Below are positions 1 through 5,135 of a stretch of DNA of 5,149 nucleotides, piece after piece (the first letter of the stretch is position 1; every line of letters begins with the position of its first letter). The notes below the pieces were generated by a model. That model was not told the DNA's origin. It was given only the letters and a program-made list of their open reading frames with translations, and searched no databases. Source of the stretch: an uncultured Roseburia sp. (GTDB lineage Bacteria; Bacillota; Clostridia; Lachnospirales; Lachnospiraceae); contig CAMSEJ010000190.1 of the NCBI GenBank assembly GCA_947057405.1, positions 1-5,149 on the forward strand, in the 5' to 3' direction. Made by a program: the position numbers and the translations under genes.

Positions 1-19
1 CCGTTTTATCCTGTCACAC

Positions 20-76
20 AGCGAACGCCGTATCCCCTGTCCTCTGGCTGACGGAGCTTTGCCAACATTGTTCGCT
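20..76. repeat. Small inverted repeat abutting the 166-bp palindrome
   Basis: AGCGAAC at 20-26 is the exact reverse complement of GTTCGCT at 70-76. Inside these arms, CCGT (28-31) can pair with ACGG (51-54). The right arm ends at the base where the larger palindrome starts (77), so the junction CGCTCTAGAGCG (73-84) is itself a perfect 12-bp palindrome. Reading frames through 1-76 are short and end by stop codons inside or just before the repeat, so I see no supportable gene here. It could be the remnant of a second repetitive element or simply a structured intergenic sequence. Confidence 0.35.
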
Positions 77-242
77 CTAGAGCGTGTTTGAAAAATGCTT
101 TCTGGCAGATGTATTTCCCACTTAGTGGGAGATTTGTGCCAGATAAGGGAGGCGTAGCGGGCTACGTTGACCGAATTTGGTACAAATATCACGCTAAGTG
201 GGGGATGCAGATGGCGGGAATGATTTTTCAAACACGCTCTAG
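77..242. mobile_element. 166-bp full-length palindromic MITE-like element
   Basis: The first 20 bases (77-96, CTAGAGCGTGTTTGAAAAAT) are repeated exactly, inverted, at 223-242. The internal 62-base arms (97-158 and 161-222) align to each other without a single gap around a two-base centre (GG, 159-160), with 41 identical positions. Over the whole element 61 of 82 positions are Watson-Crick paired. If the mobile unit is taken as GAGCGTG...CACGCTC (80-239), it is flanked on both sides by TA (78-79 and 240-241), the kind of duplication left by IS630/Tc1-mariner-type transposases. There is no room for a transposase, so it would be a non-autonomous element moved in trans. It ends 14 bp past the stop codon of the minus-strand gene at 257-715 and may shape the 3' ends of transcripts arriving from either side. 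There is no U-run at the foot of the stem, so it is not a classical intrinsic terminator. Family membership is inferred from structure only. Confidence 0.75.
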
Positions 243-256
243 GCAGTCAGATGTTT

Positions 257-715
257 TTATTTGGATATCCGAAGGGCTTTTAACGTCGGTTTGTCAAGGA
301 CGCTGTTTGCTTTCAGTTTTTTGGATTTCTTGAATTTTTTCACAGCGTTTTTGGTTTTGGCGTTCATGATTCCGTTGGCTTTTCCGCAATGATACCCGAG
401 CTTGTTTAATCTTTTCTGTGCTTTTTTAATGATGCTTTTTGTAGTGCCTGTTTTTTGGGCAGTGTTCTTTTTGACAGAACCGCTGGCAGAGCCCTGATTC
501 TGCCCTTTGCCGGTTCCGTATCCCGGACAGTTGTCGTTGACCCCGTCGCCGTCTGCATCAACAAAGTTGTCGCAGATTCCGTCGCCGTTTGTGTACGTGT
601 AATTGGAACCGCATCGGCCGTTTCTTCCGCAGCCATACGGAGCCGCCGCTGCCGGAACGGCGTTTCCGATGGTCAGAGCGGCGACTAAAAGTACGAGAAT
701 GCTTCTTTTTTTCAT
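257..715 (-). CDS. Small exported peptidoglycan-binding-domain protein with DxDxDG loops
   Basis: This 152-residue protein probably binds the cell wall from outside the membrane. Residues 1-25 form a signal peptide: MKKR, a hydrophobic core ILVLLVAALTIGNAV, then PAAAA with likely cleavage near residue 25. Residues 29-63 are Cys/Gly-rich and hold two acidic loops, NGDGICDN (43-50) and DADGDGVNDN (53-62), which resemble EF-hand, dockerin or thrombospondin type 3 calcium-binding loops. A polar Gly/Ser/Lys linker follows (64-92). Residues 93-150 match a PG_binding_1 domain: KKAQKRLNKLGY, then NGIMNAKTKNAVKKFKK and DKPTLKALRI. No catalytic domain is present, so it is a binding or accessory protein rather than a hydrolase by itself. 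The domain is extremely Lys-rich, which could favour binding to anionic wall polymers (inference). The start is the ATG at 715, because GGAGG ends 5 bases before it; an in-frame TTG at 727 overlaps that ribosome binding site and is unlikely. It lies 166 bp downstream of the sensor kinase on the same strand. Confidence 0.85.
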   Translation of the reverse strand: MKKRSILVLLVAALTIGNAVPAAAAPYGCGRNGRCGSNYTYTNGDGICDNFVDADGDGVNDNCPGYGTGKGQNQGSASGSVKKNTAQKTGTTKSIIKKAQKRLNKLGYHCGKANGIMNAKTKNAVKKFKKSKKLKANSVLDKPTLKALRISK

Positions 716-719
716 TTTT

Positions 720-725
720 ACCTCC
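720..725 (-). promoter_or_regulatory. Ribosome binding site deciding the start of the 257-715 gene
   Basis: On the minus strand GGAGGT lies a few bases before the ATG at 713-715. It is spaced for that ATG and overlaps the alternative in-frame TTG at 727, ruling against the longer start. Confidence 0.8.
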
Positions 726-736
726 AAAATTTGATT

Positions 737-774
737 CCCGCAGACATTTGTATGCTCGGCGGCATGAATGCGGG
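737..774 (-). promoter_or_regulatory. Leader hairpin upstream of the peptidoglycan-binding gene
   Basis: CCCGCA (737-742) pairs with TGCGGG (769-774), and an inner ATGC (752-755) pairs with GCAT (762-765) around a six-base loop. Comparing the outer arms, 9 of the first 11 bases match. In the minus-strand transcript the hairpin would sit 11 bases upstream of the GGAGGT ribosome binding site. It is not followed by a U-run, so it is not an obvious terminator. It could stabilise the leader or affect translation, or be chance structure. I found no convincing -35/-10 pair for this gene in 716-881. Confidence 0.3.
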
Positions 775-881
775 TTTGAAACCGGGTACTTGCGCAGAAG
801 GCGGTTGTGCCTGTTTGTCTGACACTGTCCCGGAAGCCTATGCCGGTATTTTATAAAAGTAATGTGTCATTTTGATGGCAT

Positions 882-2327
882 TTACGGTACAATTTCAGTA
901 CATTTTCGGGCGGAGTCCAAAGGTACGGTGAATCGGACATCCGTCCCTCTGCCGGAACCGCTTTGGATTTCCAGAGCTATGGAATGCCGGTCGGCAATGC
1001 TTTTCATGATTGCAAGCCCCAGTCCGGAGCCGGCTTCTTTTGTTTTGCCGGAGCGGAAAAATTTCTCAAAGATATGCTGCAGTTCCTCTTCGGGTATGCC
1101 GCAGCCTTCATCCTTTATGGAAATGCAGCCGCAGCCGTTCGCTTCCCATGTCCGGACGCGGATCAGGCTGCTGCAGGGGGAATACTTGACGGCGTTGTCA
1201 AGAGCGGCGGTAAACATTTGGCGGAGCCGTCCGTAATCTCCTTTCAGGCACCACTCGGATTTTGGCCTGTTGTATTGCAGGCGGATGTTTTTGGTTTCGG
1301 CTAAAATCCGGATTGCGCGCAGCGCATCGTCCAGTACCATAAGCAGATCCAGTTCTGCTTTTTCGATGGGAAACTCTTTGTTCTGCAGCCGGGACAGCTC
1401 CAGCATGTCATTTACCAGCCGCTGTAAGGAAATGCTTTCTTTTAAGCACTGTTCCTGGTATTCCCGGAGCTTGTCGCCGGATACGACTCCGTCGCAGACG
1501 GCCTCTAAAGAGCTTCGGATTACGGTAACCGGGGTTCGCAGTTCATGCGACAGATTGGCGATATAATCCTTCTGCATTTGTTCCAGCGCTTTGCTTTTTC
1601 TGCCGGCCGCGTCCAGCTTTTCGGCTAACAGATCGGTTTCTCGGGCCAGTTCGCCGATTTCGTTGCTGTCATAGACGCCTGTTTTGGTCTGATAGTTTCC
1701 CCGGGTTAATTCACGGGTGGCAGCGGCAATTTTCTGTATGGGCGTCATGAAACGCCTGACCAGAAAGGCGGAAAGGATGCCTGACGCAGCCAGCGCAAAG
1801 AGCAGGCAGAATCCCAGAATTGTGATCGCCAGAAAAAAGCTGTGCTGCTCCAGGTCGATTTGGTCGTAAACGACCAGCGCAGCGGCAGTGGCGTGTCCTT
1901 TTTCAATCGGATAGCCCAGATAAATCGTCCTTATTCCCTGCGGCTTCCATTCTTTTAATTGCTGCGGCTTCCCGGAAGTAAAAATTTTGTCTGCAATGGC
2001 AAGAACCTTTTCGGAAGGTTCTTTTTTTGGAATTGTATTTACTCCGCAGGCAAAGACCTCGTTATTTTTGCTGATAATATAAGTGTCCGCCATGGAGATA
2101 TCGTCCATAAATTTCAGATAGGCACCCTGCCCCCTGTGCGGGCCGGAAGCGCTCAGAAAGGTTTCCAGCTGTGTTTTAATGGTTTTTGTCCGTTCTTTTA
2201 AAGCTTCTTCCTGATAGTGGTAATTGTAATAACGGAACACACTGTAAAATCCAAGGAAAACTGTGGTGACCAGAAAAAGGGCCATTATGGTAAAATAGCG
2301 GAACAGTTTTTTGGTAATTTTATTCAT
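882..2327 (-). CDS. Membrane sensor histidine kinase (HAMP-HisKA-HATPase_c)
   Basis: This 481-residue protein is a complete class I two-component sensor kinase that should phosphorylate the regulator encoded just upstream (2320-3009). Residues 13-31 are a first membrane segment. Residues 32-163 form an extracytoplasmic sensor region of about 130 residues, Cache-like in character (KFMDDISMADTYIISKNNE at 72-90, TIYLGYPI at 134-141), and 164-190 are a second membrane segment. A HAMP linker follows (about 187-240; MTPIQKI and NEIGELARE are typical). The H box SHELRTP places the phosphorylated histidine at 261, with T265 in the HExxT position used for phosphatase activity. The ATP-binding domain is intact: N box ALDNAVKYS (375-383), G1 DEGCGIP (406-412), F box IFEKFFRS (419-426), G2 GSGLGLAI (433-440). 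The layout resembles PhoR/VanS/BaeS-type kinases, but the ligand cannot be read from the sequence. The ATG overlaps the regulator stop codon by 8 bp (ATGAATAA), with only a weak ribosome binding site, so translation is probably coupled. Confidence 0.95.
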   Translation of the reverse strand: MNKITKKLFRYFTIMALFLVTTVFLGFYSVFRYYNYHYQEEALKERTKTIKTQLETFLSASGPHRGQGAYLKFMDDISMADTYIISKNNEVFACGVNTIPKKEPSEKVLAIADKIFTSGKPQQLKEWKPQGIRTIYLGYPIEKGHATAAALVVYDQIDLEQHSFFLAITILGFCLLFALAASGILSAFLVRRFMTPIQKIAAATRELTRGNYQTKTGVYDSNEIGELARETDLLAEKLDAAGRKSKALEQMQKDYIANLSHELRTPVTVIRSSLEAVCDGVVSGDKLREYQEQCLKESISLQRLVNDMLELSRLQNKEFPIEKAELDLLMVLDDALRAIRILAETKNIRLQYNRPKSEWCLKGDYGRLRQMFTAALDNAVKYSPCSSLIRVRTWEANGCGCISIKDEGCGIPEEELQHIFEKFFRSGKTKEAGSGLGLAIMKSIADRHSIALEIQSGSGRGTDVRFTVPLDSARKCTEIVP

Positions 2328-3009
2328 GGCACATCTCGAATTTATAGCCCACGCCGCGGACGGTTACGATGTTCCAGTCAGGGTGGCTGTATTTGTCCAG
2401 CTTTGCGCGCATTCTTTTTATGTGAGTGTCAACGGTCCGATCGTCTCCATAATAGTCGTATCCCCATACGGAGTCCAGTATATGGCTTCTGGAAAAAACA
2501 TTTCCCGTTTTGGAAACGAGCAGGTAGAGGATTTCAATTTCTTTTTTTGTCAGGCGCACTTCCTGTCCGCAAATGAAGACCTGAAATTTTTCAAGGGAGA
2601 TATCCAGGCTTCCTTTTGTCAGATACTGCATCTGTTTCGTTCCGGACAGATCCAGTCTCCGTAAAACAGCCCGCAGCCGCGCCATTATCTCGGAAGGGGA
2701 AAATGGTTTTACCACATAATCATCGGCTCCGATGTCCAGCCCCATGATGCGTTCAAAATCTTCGCCCTGGGCGGTAATCATGATAATGGGAACCATGGAT
2801 GTCCGGCGGATTCGGCGGCACACCTCAAATCCGTCCGGTTCCGGCATCATAACATCCAGCAAAACGGCATGGTAGTTTCGCCGGTCAAATTCCCTTAAAG
2901 CCTCTTTTCCGCTTTTTGCCGTATAAACGTTGTAATTTTCATTCCGGGCATATTCTTTTAAAACATCCAGAATCTGCTCGTTATCGTCTGCGATTAAAAG
3001 ATTTTTCAT
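2320..3009 (-). CDS. OmpR/PhoB-family response regulator
   Basis: This 229-residue DNA-binding regulator is the expected partner of the overlapping kinase gene. Residues 1-117 form a receiver domain with the acidic pair D8/D9, phosphoacceptor D52 in LLDVMMPEPDG, switch residue T79 (ITA) and K101 in the KPF motif; all key residues are present. Residues 130-226 form a winged-helix output domain: LTKKEIEILYLLVSKTGNVFSR, the VWGYDYYGDDRTVDTHIKRMRAKL recognition region and the terminal VRGVGYKF wing. Length and order are typical for the family. The start ATG at 3007-3009 is preceded by AGGAGGT (3015-3021) at 5 bases, a very strong ribosome binding site. It is probably the first gene of an operon with the kinase and is transcribed from the promoter at 3124-3152. 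Direct repeats around that promoter suggest autoregulation. Specific regulon and gene name are not recognisable. Confidence 0.96.
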   Translation of the reverse strand: MKNLLIADDNEQILDVLKEYARNENYNVYTAKSGKEALREFDRRNYHAVLLDVMMPEPDGFEVCRRIRRTSMVPIIMITAQGEDFERIMGLDIGADDYVVKPFSPSEIMARLRAVLRRLDLSGTKQMQYLTKGSLDISLEKFQVFICGQEVRLTKKEIEILYLLVSKTGNVFSRSHILDSVWGYDYYGDDRTVDTHIKRMRAKLDKYSHPDWNIVTVRGVGYKFEMCHE

Positions 3010-3093
3010 AAAGTACCTCCTGGTCGGATGCAGTACCGGTTTTCAAACAGGGTGTCTTTGCAGGCACTGAAAAAGCAGATGCGTGAGATTTAC

Positions 3094-3162
3094 AGCAGTC
3101 AGTCATAACAGAATCTGTCTTGGATTATAATACTATAGCAGTCAGAATGCAACTTGAATCTG
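3094..3162. promoter_or_regulatory. Direct-repeat pair around the regulator promoter, candidate operator
   Basis: AGCAGTCAG occurs at 3094-3102 and again at 3137-3145. Each copy is followed by GAATCTG (3111-3117 and 3156-3162), with an inner gap of 8 bases in the first copy and 10 in the second. The second copy straddles the -35 hexamer of the regulator promoter and the first lies at the expected transcription start. OmpR-family regulators bind direct repeats, so this is a plausible autoregulatory operator. That use is an inference. Confidence 0.4.
3124..3152 (-). promoter_or_regulatory. Sigma-A promoter for the response regulator/kinase operon
   Basis: On the minus strand TTGCAT (3147-3152) and a perfect TATAAT (3124-3129) are separated by exactly 17 bases. 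Transcription would start near 3117, giving a leader of about 108 nt before the regulator ATG at 3009. Confidence 0.75.
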
Positions 3163-3215
3163 CCTTATCTGCCAGTCCCTGTTATCCTGTCCTTAGATTT
3201 GATTTCGTTTAAAGG

Positions 3216-3226
3216 GAAACGGTTTC
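3216..3226. promoter_or_regulatory. GAAAC-G-GTTTC palindrome upstream of the FNT promoter
   Basis: A perfect 11-bp palindrome centred at 3221 lies 19 bp upstream of the -35 box at 3246. Position and symmetry would suit an activator or repressor site, but a short AT-rich palindrome can occur by chance, and I do not recognise a regulator for it. No FNR-type or Rex-type consensus is evident. Confidence 0.25.
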
Positions 3227-3245
3227 TATTAAGAAGCAGGACGGA

Positions 3246-3274
3246 TTGACGAGTGTGTAATCAAAGTGTATAAT
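3246..3274 (+). promoter_or_regulatory. Sigma-A promoter for the FNT/radical SAM genes
   Basis: TTGACG (3246-3251) and a perfect TATAAT (3269-3274) are separated by 17 bases. Transcription would start near 3281, leaving a leader of about 105 nt before the FNT start at 3387. The -10 box overlaps an upstream ATG (3273), so that ATG cannot be in this transcript. Confidence 0.8.
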
Positions 3275-3309
3275 GAATGGCAAAAAGCAGTACAGACGGA
3301 GCAGACAGG

Positions 3310-3338
3310 ACAGCGGTTATTATGACCGTTGTTTTATT
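3310..3338 (+). terminator. Leader hairpin with T-rich tail, possible attenuator
   Basis: ACAGCGGT (3310-3317) pairs with ACCGTTGT (3325-3332) to make an 8-bp stem with one G-U pair and a 7-base loop, immediately followed by TTTATT. This resembles a weak intrinsic terminator placed between the promoter and the FNT start codon. It could attenuate the operon, but the stem is short and the T-run is interrupted by an A. Confidence 0.4.
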
Positions 3339-3386
3339 GCGCACATAAATATCAGGAATGGTTTAGTTTGTAAGAAAGGATACGAA

Positions 3387-3950
3387 ATGGTACAGTTTAT
3401 TAAAAAAGCGATTTTGGCGGGTATTTTGGTTGGAATCGGTGTGATTGGAAACAGTTCGGTGGAGAACAGGTATATTGGAGCAATGTTGTTCAGCGTTGCT
3501 CTTCTGGCAATTCTCAAATGCGAACTGAACCTGTATACGGGTAAGTGCGGGTTTTACTGGCTGCAAAAGCCGAAGGATCTGGCGATTATGCTCTTTTTTA
3601 ACCTGTTGGGGGTGCTGGTTCCGACGCTGGCAGTGGCGGCCTGCAGAAAAGAGGTGTACGGGATAGTCGTAGACGTGTCTGCCGTAAAGTTCGGGCAAAC
3701 CTGGACGGAGCTGTTTTTGTACGGCATGCTGTGCGGTGTTTTGATGTTTGTGGCTGCGTATGCGAAGGATACCGTGATTACCGTTTTTTGCATTATGACC
3801 TTTATTTTGTCGGGATATGAGCACTGCATTGCGGATTTCATTTATCTGATTTTAAATTTTTCCGCGGAAAATCTGATCAAATTTGCGGGGATTCTTCTGG
3901 GGAATTCGGTGGGGGCTTTGGGGAGCGGTTTTCTGGTAAGCGATTCATAA
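3387..3950 (+). CDS. Compact formate/nitrite transporter (FNT) family protein
   Basis: This 187-residue integral membrane protein resembles the FocA/NirC/FNT family of pentameric channels for small monovalent anions such as formate, nitrite or hydrosulfide. Six hydrophobic stretches can be placed at about 6-22, 29-45, 64-85, 109-126, 129-156 and 164-184. Family-like motifs are CELNLYTGKCG (45-55, matching the TM2 loop where FocA has its gating threonine), GYEHCIAD (143-150, with H146 aligning with the conserved pore histidine) and LLGNSVGALG (170-179). The protein is far shorter than FocA (about 280 residues) because the termini and loops are reduced; no helix is plainly missing and there is no frameshift. 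I chose the ATG at 3387, preceded by AAAGGA at 6 bases, because an in-frame ATG at 3273 lies inside the -10 box and its added residues are hydrophilic and unlike the family. The gene is followed after 75 bp by a radical SAM gene on the same strand. Substrate is not determined. Confidence 0.8.
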   Translation: MVQFIKKAILAGILVGIGVIGNSSVENRYIGAMLFSVALLAILKCELNLYTGKCGFYWLQKPKDLAIMLFFNLLGVLVPTLAVAACRKEVYGIVVDVSAVKFGQTWTELFLYGMLCGVLMFVAAYAKDTVITVFCIMTFILSGYEHCIADFIYLILNFSAENLIKFAGILLGNSVGALGSGFLVSDS

Positions 3951-4025
3951 AGCAGACGGATGCAAATGAAAATTTTTACATATGGGCACGAGTCCGGATT
4001 TGCCGGCAAAGAGGGGAAGGATCGA

Positions 4026-4955
4026 ATGGAAACGAAGAGGAAAGACGGAAGCGGAGCATGGGATGTGCAAAGCGGGTGCAGGCTTTGTCCAAGGGAATGT
4101 ATGGCGGATCGGGCACATGGAGAGACGGGGTACTGCGGTATGTCGATGGAGCTTACTGTGGCGAGGGCTGCACTTCATTTCTGGGAGGAGCCGTGTATTT
4201 GTGCAGGCGGCGGTTCCGGGACGGTCTTTTTTTCGGGCTGTACGCTGCAGTGCGTGTTCTGCCAGAACTATGAAATTGCAGCGGGAACAGCGGGAAAGAG
4301 AATTAGCTCCAAACGGCTGGTCGAAATTTTTTGGGAGCTGAAAGAGCAGGGGGCGGAGAATATTAACCTGGTGACGGCAGGGCATTTTCTGCCGTTGGTT
4401 GCCCCCGCGCTTTATGAGGCTAAGGCGCAGGGGCTTGACATTCCGATTGTATATAATACGGGAGGTTATGAGAAGGCCGGGACGCTGCGGCAGTTAGAAG
4501 GGCTGGTGGATATCTGGCTGCCGGATTATAAGTATCGGGACGGCGCGCTGGCGCAGCGGTATTCTCACTGTGCGGATTATCCGAAGCGGGCGCATGAAGC
4601 GCTTGCAGAGATGGTGCGTCAGGCAGGCGCACCCGTTTTTGACGGAACAGGCAGGATGAAAAAAGGGGTGATTGTGCGCCATCTGGTACTTCCGGGGTGT
4701 GTGGCGGACAGCAAGGATGTGCTGGATTATCTGCACGATACCTGGGGCGTGCGGATCTGGACCAGTATTTTAAGCCAGTATACGCCGCTGCCCCATGTGG
4801 GGACGGATCCCAATCTGGGGCGCAGGGTTACGGATGAGGAGTACGAGGAGGTAGTGGATTATGCCTGCTTCCTTGGAATGAAGCAGGTCTATATCCAGGA
4901 AGGGGTATGCGCCGAAGCATGTTTTATTCCGGCGTTTGACGGTACCGGGGTTTAA
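4026..4955 (+). CDS. PflX-like radical SAM iron-sulfur protein (COG1313 type)
   Basis: This 309-residue cytoplasmic protein belongs to the radical SAM superfamily and resembles the uncharacterised PflX/COG1313 group, relatives of pyruvate formate-lyase activase. The cluster-binding motif CTLQCVFC gives C72, C76 and C79, followed by the QNYEIA typical of this group and preceded by FFSGC. An additional N-terminal Cys set, C18-x2-C21-x3-C25-x11-C37 (CRLCPREC ... GYCG), could hold another cluster or metal. Further family-like stretches are VTAGHFLP (117-124), VYNTGGYE (142-149), DIWLPDYKY (162-170), VRHLVLPG (217-224) and SQYTPLPH (250-257). The start at 4026 is preferred because GAAGG ends 5 bases before it; ATGs at 3960 and 3966 lack a good ribosome binding site and add 20-22 residues ahead of the first conserved Cys. 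It probably shares the FNT promoter. The reaction and target are unknown; a true glycyl radical activase is possible but not demonstrated. Confidence 0.85.
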   Translation: METKRKDGSGAWDVQSGCRLCPRECMADRAHGETGYCGMSMELTVARAALHFWEEPCICAGGGSGTVFFSGCTLQCVFCQNYEIAAGTAGKRISSKRLVEIFWELKEQGAENINLVTAGHFLPLVAPALYEAKAQGLDIPIVYNTGGYEKAGTLRQLEGLVDIWLPDYKYRDGALAQRYSHCADYPKRAHEALAEMVRQAGAPVFDGTGRMKKGVIVRHLVLPGCVADSKDVLDYLHDTWGVRIWTSILSQYTPLPHVGTDPNLGRRVTDEEYEEVVDYACFLGMKQVYIQEGVCAEACFIPAFDGTGV

Positions 4956-4958
4956 GAT

Positions 4959-4978
4959 TGCGGCGAATTTCGCATTTT
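4959..4978 (+). terminator. Weak hairpin after the radical SAM gene
   Basis: Just past the stop codon, TGCG can pair with CGCA (or GCGA with TCGC) around a short A/T loop, and the sequence then reads TTTT. The stem is only four base pairs, so it is a poor terminator at best; no stronger one is visible before the right edge. Confidence 0.2.
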
Positions 4979-5054
4979 GAAACAAAGTACAAAGGATTCC
5001 TTAGTTATGAAATAGATATAATGTAAACTGAAAAATTGCAAGACATATTTTGGT

Positions 5055-5083
5055 TTGTCAAAGCGTTTATGTATTAGTACTAT
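5055..5083 (+). promoter_or_regulatory. Sigma-A promoter reading out of the right edge
   Basis: TTGTCA (5055-5060) and TACTAT (5078-5083) are separated by 17 bases; transcription would start near 5090. A perfect TATAAT also occurs upstream at 5017-5022 but has no good -35 partner. The promoter presumably serves a gene starting near 5136 and continuing beyond the window. Confidence 0.6.
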
Positions 5084-5135
5084 AGTGAACGATTGGGAGT
5101 GGATGGCAAAGGGGCCGTCAGTCAGAGGGAAGGGT

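Noticed and set aside
88..333. 81-residue plus-strand open frame
   Set aside because: It lies mostly inside the palindromic element and runs antisense into the 3' end of the real gene at 257-715. It has no ribosome binding site, and its composition comes from the repeat.
406..636. Open frames antisense to or overlapping the main genes, such as this minus-strand frame and those within 882-2327 and 4026-4955
   Set aside because: They lie inside well-supported genes in other frames, lack ribosome binding sites and show no recognisable domain.
835..881. Promoter for the 257-715 gene around TTTTATAAAA
   Set aside because: The minus strand offers TATAAA/TAAAAT here, but no acceptable -35 hexamer at 16-18 bp. 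TTTTATAAAA is a simple AT palindrome.
3322..3348. Eight-residue leader peptide MTVVLLRT
   Set aside because: No usable ribosome binding site precedes it and the codon run is not strongly biased to one amino acid, so it is not listed as a gene; it is only mentioned with the leader hairpin.
3273..3386. N-terminal extension of the FNT protein from the ATG at 3273
   Set aside because: The ATG is part of the TATAAT -10 box, so it would not be transcribed from this promoter. The 38 added residues are hydrophilic and the ATG at 3387 has a proper ribosome binding site.
3960..4025. Longer start for the radical SAM protein
   Set aside because: There is no good ribosome binding site before 3960 or 3966, and the extra residues carry no family feature. 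The ATG at 4026 has GAAGG at suitable spacing.
4026..4955. Calling the radical SAM protein a true pyruvate formate-lyase activase (pflA)
   Set aside because: The N-terminal Cys set, the length and the SGCTLQCVFCQN context fit the PflX/COG1313 group better, and no formate-lyase gene is present.
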